Shown here piece after piece: positions 32,350-40,602 of a DNA stretch of 64,000 nucleotides (positions are counted from its first letter, which is position 1; the number at the start of each line of letters is the position of its first letter). This DNA is from AP-15 sp963812675 (GTDB lineage: Bacteria; Pseudomonadota; Alphaproteobacteria; ATCC43930; CGMCC-115725): contig CAWEWR010000024.1 in assembly GCA_963812675.1 (NCBI GenBank), positions 248,001 through 312,000 of the forward strand, given 5' to 3'. The notes beneath the pieces are model-generated. The model worked only from the letters and a program-made list of their open reading frames with translations. It had not been told where the DNA came from and did no database searches. A program made the translations under genes and the position numbers.

Positions 32350-33288
32350 TTATTTCTGCTTGTCGGTGTCGCGTACGGCGGCGATGCGCTGGGGGTCGGC
32401 GGCGAGCGGCGGGATGCCGGCGCGCTCGACCTGCAACAGCTGGCCGACGGTGCTGTTGCGGGTGCCCCAGCCGCGGTTCATCGCTTCGGTCAATTCCTCA
32501 TAGACCAGGTTCGCGAGACGCATCGGAACGCCGACCTCGCGCCCGAGACCAACCGCGAGCCCGACATCCTTGTGCAATAGGCGCAATGCGAAATCGGCCG
32601 GGTCGTGCTTGCCCTGCAGGAACTTGTCGCCGAGCCGGTCAAAGGTGCGCACCCGGCCGGTCGCGCCTTGGCGCACCGCCGCCCACAGATCGACCGGATC
32701 GACCCCGGCCTTGACGCCCATCGTGAAGACCTCGGCGAGCGCCGCCCCCAGTACCGCGCTCGTACAGTTGTGCACGAGCTTGGCGATCGAGCCGGCGCCG
32801 ATCGGGCCGATATAGGCCGCCTGGTCGCCCATCGCATCGAGCACGAGTTTGTGGCGGTTGAACTGCTGCTCGTCGCCGCCGACCCAGATCGCCATCTTGC
32901 CGCTGGCGGCGCCCGAGGGGCCCCCGCTGACCGGCGAGTCGAGCATGTAGAGGTTCTTCTCGGCAAACGCGGCGTGGATCTTGCGGACCGTCGCCACCGA
33001 ATTGGTCGACATGTCGAAGAAGGCGGTGTCGGGGCGCATGCCCTCGATCAGACCGTTCGAGCCCAGCGCCACCTGCTCGACATCGGCCGGCACCGGCAAT
33101 GAGGTGAAGACGACCTCGGTCTGCTCGCCGACCTGCTTTGGCGAATTGGCCCAGATTGCGCCTTTCACCAGGAACGGCTCGGCCGCCGCGCGGCTCAGAT
33201 CGTGCACGACGAGCTCGTGCCCGGCCTTTTGCAGATTGGCCGCCATGCCCTTGCCCATCATGCCGAGGCCGATAAATCCGACGCGCAT
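32350..33288 (-). CDS. NAD(P)-dependent 3-hydroxyisobutyrate dehydrogenase-family enzyme
   Basis: A 312-residue beta-hydroxyacid dehydrogenase: Rossmann motif GFIGLGMMGKGMA at the N-terminus, substrate loop LDSPVSGGPSGA, and the catalytic block GAGSIAKLVHN with its Lys and Asn. Members reduce or oxidise 3-hydroxyisobutyrate, tartronate semialdehyde, succinate semialdehyde or glyoxylate. ATG 33288 has GGAGGG upstream; an ORF that runs on to 34128 is an artefact across the anti-sigma gene. A broken partial copy is at 18141-18291. Confidence 0.9.
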   Translation of the reverse strand: MRVGFIGLGMMGKGMAANLQKAGHELVVHDLSRAAAEPFLVKGAIWANSPKQVGEQTEVVFTSLPVPADVEQVALGSNGLIEGMRPDTAFFDMSTNSVATVRKIHAAFAEKNLYMLDSPVSGGPSGAASGKMAIWVGGDEQQFNRHKLVLDAMGDQAAYIGPIGAGSIAKLVHNCTSAVLGAALAEVFTMGVKAGVDPVDLWAAVRQGATGRVRTFDRLGDKFLQGKHDPADFALRLLHKDVGLAVGLGREVGVPMRLANLVYEELTEAMNRGWGTRNSTVGQLLQVERAGIPPLAADPQRIAAVRDTDKQK

Positions 33289-33329
33289 CTTTCCCTCCGC
33301 CTTCACCAAACTGGCACCAAACCGGTTCG

Positions 33330-34208
33330 TCAGATCGCGTCGAGCTGCCAGGCGACGTCGTTGGCGATGCCCCAGAGATAGCCGACATCGGTTTGGCCGA
33401 CGAGCGCATAGGCGCGCCCCTGGTGGCGCCAATAAAGCAGATTGACATCCTGGCGCTGCGCCAGGGTGGGCGGGGTGTCGGGCTCTTTCGACGACCCGAT
33501 GATCAAGGTCAGCGGCCCGATCGCCTTGTTGTCGGTCGTGTACATCAACTGCGCGGCCGGCCGGCCGTCGGCAACGACGAGCCGGGCGCCGCGGAAATTG
33601 AGCCCCCAGGGCTTGAGGTTGAGGTCCGGCCAGCGCACCTCCTGAGGCAAGCTCTGGCTGATCTTTTGCCACGCCTCGCGGGCGTCGCCGGTAGCCGGCA
33701 CATCGACCAGGGCGCCGTCGCCGGCGCTGGCGGCCAGCTTGAAATAGCCGACGGCATTGTCGAGCCAAAGATTGTCGGCGGCGGCCATCTCGACCGCCGC
33801 CTGCTTGGCTCCGACCCCCCCGGGCAGCAGCTTGGCGACACTCAGATAAGTGACAGCGCCGCCCAGCAGCAAGCCGAACAGCGAGGCGGCCAGCGGCAAC
33901 CCCAGCCACCAGCTGCGCGCGGCCGGGGTGCTCCCCGTCCCCTGCCCGCGCCTCAAGGGTACGAGTTTTGCGATTGGTCCCGCCGAAACCCTCTCGCCCC
34001 GGGCGGCCGCGATCAGGCGGTCCGGCAGCGGTTCGTGCATGACCTCGTCGAACGCCGAACGCACCAGAGCCGCCGACTGGGCGAGCGCGGCGAGCTTGTC
34101 GCGAGCTGCCGGATCGGTGTCGAGCCACGCCTCGATCTCGCGCCTCTCCGACACGTCGACCTCGCCATCGAGATAGGCGATCAGACGGTCGTCACTGCGC
34201 TTCTGCAT
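33330..34208 (-). CDS. Anti-sigma factor (membrane)
   Basis: A 292-residue protein. The N-terminus has the anti-sigma fold without zinc ligands (DRLIAYLDGEVDVSERREIE, AWLDTDPAARDKLAAL), a single membrane helix at about 100-125 (LGLPLAASLFGLLLGGAVTYL), and a periplasmic domain to the end. It overlaps the sigma factor gene by 17 bp in the order sigma then anti-sigma, the standard arrangement. It should hold the ECF sigma factor inactive until an envelope signal releases it. Confidence 0.82.
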   Translation of the reverse strand: MQKRSDDRLIAYLDGEVDVSERREIEAWLDTDPAARDKLAALAQSAALVRSAFDEVMHEPLPDRLIAAARGERVSAGPIAKLVPLRRGQGTGSTPAARSWWLGLPLAASLFGLLLGGAVTYLSVAKLLPGGVGAKQAAVEMAAADNLWLDNAVGYFKLAASAGDGALVDVPATGDAREAWQKISQSLPQEVRWPDLNLKPWGLNFRGARLVVADGRPAAQLMYTTDNKAIGPLTLIIGSSKEPDTPPTLAQRQDVNLLYWRHQGRAYALVGQTDVGYLWGIANDVAWQLDAI

Positions 34209-34779
34209 TGTCGGTACTCCTGCGCATCCCGCCGCCCGCTTCGAGCTGCAGCTGCAATGCGATGCGGGCGCGCGCGAGACGGCTCATGATCGTTCCCACC
34301 GGCACACCTACGATTTCGGCAGTCTCCTTGTAGCTGAGTCCATCAACCGTCACGAGCAACAGCGCCGTGCGCTGATCGGGCGGCAAGCGGTCGACCGCCC
34401 GGCGAACCTCGCCGAGAGCGAGCCGAGCTTCCACCCGGCGCACCGCCTCGTCCGAGCCCATCCGTTCTTCGGCAATCTCGCCACCCTCCTTGCGAACATC
34501 GCGCGAGCGGACCTGGTCGATCCAGACCGTCTGCACGATGCGAAACATCCAGCTGTCGAACCGCGTGCCCTCCTGAAACTGATGCTGGCGTGCGAGGGCG
34601 CGCTCACATGCCGCCTGAACCAGATCGTCGGCCTCGACGGCCGAGCCCGTAAGCCCGCGCGCGAACCGCCGCAGCCTTGGCAGGACAGCGATCAGCTGAT
34701 CGCCGAAACGGATGCTCACCGGATCTCTGCCTGGAATCAGATGTACCGGCGATTCCGCCAAATTTTGACTGGGTGACAA
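34192..34779 (-). CDS. ECF sigma-70 factor
   Basis: A 195-residue ECF sigma factor. Region 2 is about 25-95 (RRFARGLTGSAVEADDLVQA, FDSWMFRIVQTVWIDQVRSR) and region 4 about 120-180 (RRAVDRLPPDQRTALLLVTV, YKETAEIVGVPVGTIMSRLA). The start is probably TTG 34779, which has GGGAGG at good spacing; no in-frame ATG gives a complete region 2. Partner of the overlapping anti-sigma gene. Target promoters are not identifiable here. Confidence 0.88.
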   Translation of the reverse strand: MSPSQNLAESPVHLIPGRDPVSIRFGDQLIAVLPRLRRFARGLTGSAVEADDLVQAACERALARQHQFQEGTRFDSWMFRIVQTVWIDQVRSRDVRKEGGEIAEERMGSDEAVRRVEARLALGEVRRAVDRLPPDQRTALLLVTVDGLSYKETAEIVGVPVGTIMSRLARARIALQLQLEAGGGMRRSTDNAEAQ

Positions 34780-35043
34780 CGGACCTCCCGACGAGTTATT
34801 CCCAACATCCTCGCCCCGTTTTGATACGCAACTGAATTAGCAGGTGTCCCCGGCGCAGGCATTAGTTGGCTGCACCCGTCGCGTACGCGGCTGGCGACAG
34901 CTGGAGCCTATCACCAAAGCAGACGGGCGCGGAAGCGCCGGCGTGTGCCCGGGTTCGCTCTTCACAAATCGGACACCGCACGGCATTGTGCGGCGGTGCC
35001 TTCGGCCTGCCACTCGGCCCTGCCATTGGGGAATATCCGGTCC

Positions 35044-36219
35044 ATGAAAGTCGCCGTCGTCAAGGAAAGGCGCGCCTTCGAACACCGGGTTGCGGCGTCG
35101 CCCGACACCGTCAAGCGCATCATCGGGATGGGTCTCGAAGTTGTCGTGGAAAGCGGCGCCGGCGAAGGCGCCTGGTTCAGCGACGCCGCGTTTGCCGAGG
35201 CCGGCGCCTCGATCGCGGCGGATGAGGCGACGGCGCTGGGCGATGCGGATATCGTGCTCAAGGTCCAGCGACCGCTGATCGGCGGCGAGGGCGATATCGA
35301 CGAGCTGGCCTTGTTCAAACGCGGCGCGGTGCTGATCGGCTTGTTGCAGCCGGCCCAGAACCCCGCCGATGCGGAGGCCTATGCCGGCGCCGGGATTGCC
35401 GCTTTTGCGATGGAGCTGGTGCCGCGGATCACCCGCGCGCAGACCATGGACGTGCTGTCCTCGCAAGCCAACCTCGCCGGCTACAAGGCGGTTGTCGATG
35501 CCGCTGCCGAGTTCGGCCGCGCCTTCCCGATGATGATGACCGCGGCCGGAACGATCAAGGCGGCGCGCATTCTGGTCATGGGCGCGGGTGTCGCGGGGTT
35601 GCAGGCGATCGCCACCGGGCGACGCCTCGGCGCCATCGTTTCGGCGACCGATGTGCGGGCCGCGGCGAAGGAGCAGGTCGAGAGTCTCGGTGCGACGTTC
35701 ATCACCGTCGACGAGGCGGCGGCCCGCACGGCCGAGACCGCCGAAGGCTACGCCCGCGAGATGGGAGAAGATTATCAGCGGCGGCAGCGCGAGCGGATCA
35801 CCGAGGCGCTGAAGCGGACCGACATCGTCATTTGCACCGCCCTGATCCCCGGACGCAAGGCGCCGGTTCTGTTGACCAGCGCGATGGTCGGCGAGCTGGC
35901 CGCGGGATCGGTCATTGTCGATCTCGCCGTCGAGGCGGGCGGCAACGTCGAGGGCAGCCGCCCGGAGGAAACTGTCCTCACCCCGAACGGGGTGAAGATC
36001 ATCGGGCCTGTAAACATGCCCTCCCGCATCGCCGCCGACGCGAGCCAGCTCTACGCCCGCAACCTGCTGTCGTTCCTCGCTCTATTGGTCAAAGACAAGG
36101 AATTGAAGATCGACACTGCCGACGAGATCATCAAGGCGACCTTGCTGACCGAGAACGGCGCAGTCGTGAACCCGCTGCTCGGCTCGCCGGCCGCGGCGGA
36201 GGCGGCAGCCTCGAACTGA
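35044..36219 (+). CDS. pntAA: NAD(P) transhydrogenase alpha subunit, part 1 (PntAA)
   Basis: A 391-residue domain I subunit of the proton-translocating transhydrogenase. It starts MKVAVVKERRAFEHRVAASP and contains the alanine-dehydrogenase-like NAD-binding motif VMGAGVAGLQAIATGRRLG followed by SATDVRAA. It binds NAD(H) on the cytoplasmic side. ATG 35044 is chosen; the frame upstream is not conserved. Followed after 12 bp by PntAB and then PntB, the three-gene split form usual in alphaproteobacteria. Confidence 0.95.
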   Translation: MKVAVVKERRAFEHRVAASPDTVKRIIGMGLEVVVESGAGEGAWFSDAAFAEAGASIAADEATALGDADIVLKVQRPLIGGEGDIDELALFKRGAVLIGLLQPAQNPADAEAYAGAGIAAFAMELVPRITRAQTMDVLSSQANLAGYKAVVDAAAEFGRAFPMMMTAAGTIKAARILVMGAGVAGLQAIATGRRLGAIVSATDVRAAAKEQVESLGATFITVDEAAARTAETAEGYAREMGEDYQRRQRERITEALKRTDIVICTALIPGRKAPVLLTSAMVGELAAGSVIVDLAVEAGGNVEGSRPEETVLTPNGVKIIGPVNMPSRIAADASQLYARNLLSFLALLVKDKELKIDTADEIIKATLLTENGAVVNPLLGSPAAAEAAASN

Positions 36220-36231
36220 CGGAGACACGCG

Positions 36232-36642
36232 ATGGCAGACCCTGCCTCCCTGGCCGACCGCGCCAGCGAGCTCGCCGACCAGGCCAGCGCGCTCGCGCGC
36301 AATCTCGACCTGCTGACCCACCAGCTGACCACGGTGCAGACAACCCCGGCCGTGGCCGGCGGCCCGTCCTTTGTCTTTGAATTGACCGTCTTCGTGCTTG
36401 CAGTCTTTGTCGGCTACTACGTCGTATGGCGGGTAACCCCGGCATTGCATTCGCCGCTGATGAGCGTGACGAACGCGATATCGAGCGTCATCATCGTCGG
36501 CGCCTTGATTGCGGCGGGCCCGCTCGGCGTCAGCTTTGCCAAGATCATGGGCTTCGTCGCGGTGACATTGGCCGCCGTCAACATCTTCGGCGGCTTTATC
36601 GTCACCCAGCGCATGCTGCAGATGTTCCAGAAAAAGCGATAG
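36232..36642 (+). CDS. pntAB: NAD(P) transhydrogenase alpha subunit, part 2 (PntAB)
   Basis: A 136-residue membrane subunit carrying the first helices of domain II. After a hydrophilic N-terminus come FVFELTVFVLAVFVGYYVVW, SVIIVGALIAAGPLGVSFA and VAVTLAAVNIFGGFIVTQRM, the three helices expected, ending in MLQMFQKKR. Middle gene of the pnt operon, 11 bp before pntB. Confidence 0.95.
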   Translation: MADPASLADRASELADQASALARNLDLLTHQLTTVQTTPAVAGGPSFVFELTVFVLAVFVGYYVVWRVTPALHSPLMSVTNAISSVIIVGALIAAGPLGVSFAKIMGFVAVTLAAVNIFGGFIVTQRMLQMFQKKR

Positions 36643-36653
36643 CGGGGCCCGCG

Positions 36654-38048
36654 ATGAGCGAGAACCTGTCCGCCTTCTTCTACCTGGTCGCCTCGGTCTG
36701 TTTCATCCTGGCGTTGCGCGGGCTGTCCTCGCCGGTAACGGCGCGGGTCGGCAACGTTTACGGCATCGCCGGCATGCTGATCGCGGTGGTCACGACGTTG
36801 CTCACGCCGCATGTCGTCAGCTTCTGGCTGATCATTCTCGGCATCCTGATCGGCGGGACGATCGGCACGTTCATTGCGTTGCGCATCCAGATGACGGCCC
36901 TGCCGCAACTGGTCGCGGCGTTTCACAGCCTGGTCGGCCTTGCCGCGGTGTGCGTCGCCGCCGCCGCCTTCACCTACCCCGAATTGTACGGCATCGGGGT
37001 GCGCGGCTCGATCCACGGCAGCAGCCTGGTCGAGATGTCGCTGGGCATGGCGATCGGCGCGATCACCTTCACCGGCTCGGTCGTTGCCTTTGCCAAATTG
37101 CAGGGTCTCGTCACCGGCCGTCCGTTGGTCTTCCCCGGCCAGCACCTGGTCAACGCCGCACTGGCCGCGCTGCTGATCCTGCTGATCGCGCTCTTCGTGT
37201 CGACCGAGGCGGCGCCGGCCTTCTGGCTGCTTCTGCTGGTATCGCTGGCGCTCGGCTTCCTGCTGATCGTACCGATCGGCGGGGCTGACATGCCGGTCGT
37301 GATCTCGATGTTGAATTCCTATTCGGGATGGGCGGCCGCCGGCATCGGCTTTACGTTGTCGAACAGCCTCTTGATCGTCACAGGCGCCCTCGTCGGCTCC
37401 TCGGGCGCGATCCTCAGCTACATCATGTGCCGGGGCATGAACCGCTCGATCTTCAATGTGGTCCTCGGCGGGTTCGGCACCGAGGGCGGCACGGTGGCGG
37501 CGGGGGCCGGGGTCGGCGATCGCCTGGTCAGATCGGGCAGCGCCGAAGATGCCGCCTTCATCATGAAGAATGCCAGCTCCGTCGTCGTCGTGCCGGGCTA
37601 CGGCATGGCGGTGGCGCAGGCGCAGCACGCGTTGCGCGAGATGGCCGATATCTTGAAGAAAGACGGCGTCAATGTGCGCTACGCGATCCACCCGGTCGCC
37701 GGGCGCATGCCGGGCCACATGAACGTGCTGCTCGCCGAAGCCAACGTCCCCTATGACGAGGTCTTCGAATTGGAGGAGATCAACCGCGATTTCGCGTCGA
37801 CCGATGTCGCCTTCGTGATCGGCGCCAACGACGTGACCAACCCGGCCGCCAAGACCGATCCTTCCTCGCCGATCTACGGGATGCCGATCCTCGATGTCGA
37901 GCGCGCCAAGACCGTCCTTTTCGTCAAGCGCTCGATGGCCTCGGGCTACGCCGGCGTCGAGAACGAGCTCTTCTACCGCAACAACACGATGATGCTGTTC
38001 GGCGACGCCAAGAAAATGTGCGAAGAAATCGTCAAAGCGCTGGAGTAA
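36654..38048 (+). CDS. pntB: NAD(P) transhydrogenase beta subunit (PntB)
   Basis: A 464-residue subunit with nine helices (about 1-270) and the NADP-binding domain III (about 290-464): VVVPGYGMAVAQAQHAL, YAIHPVAGRMPGHMNVLLAE, FVIGANDVTNPAAK and MPILDVERAKTVLFVKRSM. With PntAA and PntAB it couples hydride transfer from NADH to NADP+ to proton entry. The last third of this gene is duplicated, in damaged form, at 38546-38839 and 43168-43719. Confidence 0.95.
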   Translation: MSENLSAFFYLVASVCFILALRGLSSPVTARVGNVYGIAGMLIAVVTTLLTPHVVSFWLIILGILIGGTIGTFIALRIQMTALPQLVAAFHSLVGLAAVCVAAAAFTYPELYGIGVRGSIHGSSLVEMSLGMAIGAITFTGSVVAFAKLQGLVTGRPLVFPGQHLVNAALAALLILLIALFVSTEAAPAFWLLLLVSLALGFLLIVPIGGADMPVVISMLNSYSGWAAAGIGFTLSNSLLIVTGALVGSSGAILSYIMCRGMNRSIFNVVLGGFGTEGGTVAAGAGVGDRLVRSGSAEDAAFIMKNASSVVVVPGYGMAVAQAQHALREMADILKKDGVNVRYAIHPVAGRMPGHMNVLLAEANVPYDEVFELEEINRDFASTDVAFVIGANDVTNPAAKTDPSSPIYGMPILDVERAKTVLFVKRSMASGYAGVENELFYRNNTMMLFGDAKKMCEEIVKALE

Positions 38049-38094
38049 TGGCGCGCATTACCGGGATCTGGAAGATCACCCACCCTGAGATGGG

Positions 38095-38243
38095 TCAAAG
38101 ACTAAGCTCGCTGTGCGAGCCGAGCCGGACAAGCTCCCGGCTTTCATTGTCGTCGGGCTTGCATCGAGGCGCCTGCTGTGCCGTCCCGATTTCTCGCGTC
38201 TGTAGTCGCGGCGAAAGCGGCTGGTGTATCTAACAATCCGCAT
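38095..38243 (-). pseudogene. Internally deleted YafQ/RelE-type toxin gene
   Basis: Starting directly after the antitoxin stop (TGAATG), the minus strand encodes MRIVRYTSRFRRDYRREKSG then RHSRRLDA, the N-terminus of YafQ-like mRNA interferases. In the next frame it continues KPDDNESRELVRLGSHSELS and stops at 38095-38097, which is the YafQ C-terminus. About 40 central codons, including most of the catalytic core, are missing and the frame is broken at the junction (near 38160). The toxin is therefore inactive while the antitoxin gene remains whole. Confidence 0.75.
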
Positions 38244-38489
38244 TCAGGCGAGCAGCTCTCCCGGCGAGCCCGCAGTGGTCACTTCGCCGCGCCGCGCGGC
38301 TTTCATCGCCTCGATCGTTTCTTCATTCGGCACGAGCGGCTCGAACGGTAGCGCCTTTTCCTTGGCGATCTTGACCATCATCAGGCGGAAGGCATCGGAC
38401 ACGGTGAGGCCCATAGCCTTCAGCACGGCGGCGGCTTCGTTCTTGGTCTGCTCGTCGATACGCGCACGCACGACAGAATTCGCGGTCAT
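38244..38489 (-). CDS. RelB/DinJ-family antitoxin
   Basis: An 81-residue protein: MTANSVVRARIDEQTKNEAA with VLKAMGLTVSDAFRLMMVKI, the ribbon-helix-helix of RelB/DinJ antitoxins, followed by a toxin-wrapping tail LPFEPLVPNEETIEAMKAAR. ATG 38489 has GGAGG-like sequence (TGGAGG) upstream. It normally pairs with a YafQ/RelE toxin encoded immediately downstream; here only a deleted toxin remnant follows, so it is an orphan antitoxin. Confidence 0.85.
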   Translation of the reverse strand: MTANSVVRARIDEQTKNEAAAVLKAMGLTVSDAFRLMMVKIAKEKALPFEPLVPNEETIEAMKAARRGEVTTAGSPGELLA

Positions 38490-38545
38490 GGCCAAATCCT
38501 CCAGATTGAGCCACAATGTAGCACAACAGCCAGTTAAATAGAAGC

Positions 38546-38839
38546 CATCCGCATGCCGGGCCACATGAACGTGCTGCTGGCCGAGGCCAATGTCCCCTAT
38601 GACGTGATCGGCGCCAAGGACGTTACCAACCCCGCCGTCAAGACCGATCCCTCCTCGCCGATCTGCGGCATGCCGATCCTTGATGTCGAGCGCGCCAAGA
38701 CCGTGCTCTTCGTCAAGCGCGCTCGATGGCCTCCGGTTACGCCGGCGTCGCACCGAGCTCTTCCTACGGCGACAACACAATGACGCTGTTCGGCGACGCT
38801 AAAAAGATGTGCGGGGAAATCGTCCAGGCGCTTGAGTAA
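38546..38839 (+). pseudogene. Partial copy of the pntB 3' end, with deletion and frameshift
   Basis: Reads MPGHMNVLLAEANVPYD, then jumps to VIGAKDVTNPAVKTDPSSP and MPILDVERAKTVLFVKRA. Compared with intact pntB, 19 codons after PYD are missing in frame; two extra bases near 38721 then break the frame, although the final bases still align to the pntB stop (taa 38837-38839). No start or upstream domain. Clearly a decayed segmental copy from the gene 0.5 kb upstream. Confidence 0.85.
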
Positions 38840-39129
38840 TCGCGCGTTATCCGACCGATGAATGAGCACCCCGGGCCGGTCTATAATAATGTCCTTTATC
38901 CGATACTTGGAGGCAACGGAAACTCGTTAAGGCGAGCACGGATCAGCCAATCTGGTATCCAACTCAACCTCGACCTCGCTCATTGCCGCGCGATGCTTCT
39001 CTGATAAGTCTTGGCACATCCTCTAAACGCACAGCTTTGCTTGCAAAAGCATATTTTCCTCCTGGGTTTAGCTCAAGCCAGCAAGTTCATTAGTCGGCTA
39101 CTAAAAAACACAGCAATATTGCATTGTGT

Positions 39130-40332
39130 TCAATCGGCGACGCGGGTGAGCAGCATGCGGCCGTAGGGGGCCATTGCGGCCTGGCAACTCGCGGCGTGGT
39201 GGGTCAGGATCGTCATCACGTCGCGCCGGATCGCGCCCAGCTCGTCGTTGTCGTAGACCCAGCGGGCGCCGTTCAATTCGCACAGGCGGTCGACCGCCCA
39301 GCTCACCTGGTGCTGGGCGTAGACCATGTCGCGCCGGGCGCGCAATGCCTCCGCCTCGGTGATCTTGCGCCCCGAGCTGACTGCGGCGGTGCTGGATTCG
39401 CGCCCGGTGTGAAGCAACATCGTCGCGACGTCGATCGCGGCGGCGGCCTCGCCGATCGCCATCTGCACGGCCTCGGAATCGGCGAGCTTGGTCACGCCGC
39501 GCGATACCCGGCCCGACAACGTGGCGCAGGCGATATCGAGCGCGCAGCGGCCGAGCGCGATCGCGACCGGCGGCAACGAGTAGGACACCAGGAACCCGCG
39601 CGGCGCGCGCAGCACCGGATATTCGGGATGCACCAGCGCACCCGGCGGCGTCCCGGCAAAGAGGTCGCTGACCATCACGCAGCGGTGCTCCGGAATGAAG
39701 ACATCGTGCAACACCAGCGACTTGCTGCCGGTGCCGGCGAGGCCGAGCACCTGCCAATCATCGACGATCTCGACCTCGGCGAGCGGCGCCAGCAGGTAGG
39801 CGATGTGCCGCGGGTCGCCCATCTCCCCAAGGAAAGCGCCGAGGATTGCCCATTGCGCATAGTCGCAGCCGCTAGAGAACGAATACCGTCCGCTCAGCCG
39901 CCAGCCCCCGCTGACACGCTTGGCGGCCGCACGAGGCGCCAACGAGGACGAGGCGACTGCCTCGGGATCATCGCCCCAGACATCGATCTGCGCCTCTTCG
40001 GGATACTGGGCGATGATCCACTGGTGCTCGGCGAGCACCGCGTAGACCCAGGCCGAGGACGCGCAGCCATAGGTCAACTCCTCGACGATGCGGGAGAACA
40101 GGCTGAACCGGCCCTGCATGCCCCCGAAGCACTTCGGCTGCAAGATACGCAGGATGCCGGCCGCGTGATACTCGGCGATACTCTCCGGCGGCAGCCGCCG
40201 GACCGCAGCCGCAGCGGGGGCGCGCTCGACGAGCCGAGGAACGATCGCCCGCGCGCGACCCAGCATCGCGCGCTCCTCGTCGGGCAATGTGCTGTCATCC
40301 GCGAGGAAGGGAGCTCGGCCACAGCCCGTCAT
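39130..40332 (-). CDS. Acyl-CoA dehydrogenase-fold flavin monooxygenase (HsaA/HpaB-type oxygenase)
   Basis: A 400-residue protein of the class D flavin monooxygenase/acyl-CoA dehydrogenase superfamily: RRLPPESIAEYHAAGILRIL, then LVEELTYGCASSAWVY-like (IVEELTYGCASSAWVYAVLA), RVSGGWRLSGRYSFSSGCDY, and the C-terminal helical bundle ending TILTHHAASCQAAMAPYG. Such enzymes hydroxylate phenols or oxidise small carbon-nitrogen or sulfur substrates with reduced flavin from a separate reductase, which is not encoded next to it. Divergent from the tannase-family gene with a 270-bp gap. Confidence 0.82.
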   Translation of the reverse strand: MTGCGRAPFLADDSTLPDEERAMLGRARAIVPRLVERAPAAAAVRRLPPESIAEYHAAGILRILQPKCFGGMQGRFSLFSRIVEELTYGCASSAWVYAVLAEHQWIIAQYPEEAQIDVWGDDPEAVASSSLAPRAAAKRVSGGWRLSGRYSFSSGCDYAQWAILGAFLGEMGDPRHIAYLLAPLAEVEIVDDWQVLGLAGTGSKSLVLHDVFIPEHRCVMVSDLFAGTPPGALVHPEYPVLRAPRGFLVSYSLPPVAIALGRCALDIACATLSGRVSRGVTKLADSEAVQMAIGEAAAAIDVATMLLHTGRESSTAAVSSGRKITEAEALRARRDMVYAQHQVSWAVDRLCELNGARWVYDNDELGAIRRDVMTILTHHAASCQAAMAPYGRMLLTRVAD

Positions 40333-40602
40333 GAATTACCTCTGCTAGACAAAGTCCATACTTTGCTCGAAGTGATACTATGGCGGAAGTCTTGCCGCAG
40401 CAAATCGCAAACCATTTGCGCCTCTCGGGCGCGCATGTTAACTATGGCTAGCGCATTTGGTTAATGCCCTGCGCCAGGCCGATCAAGGAAACCAACTGTT
40501 CCTCCAAGGTAGGCCGACCCGAACTGGGCCACCATGCGCAATGCATCGACCGGCACCGTGCGCGACGGAGCCGGATCAGATTAAGAGTGTGGGAGGAACG
40601 AC

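Noticed and set aside
32350..34128. 592-codon minus-strand ORF joining the HIBADH gene with upstream sequence
   Set aside because: The upstream 280 codons are an out-of-frame reading of the anti-sigma factor gene; ATG 33288 with a ribosome site starts the real enzyme.
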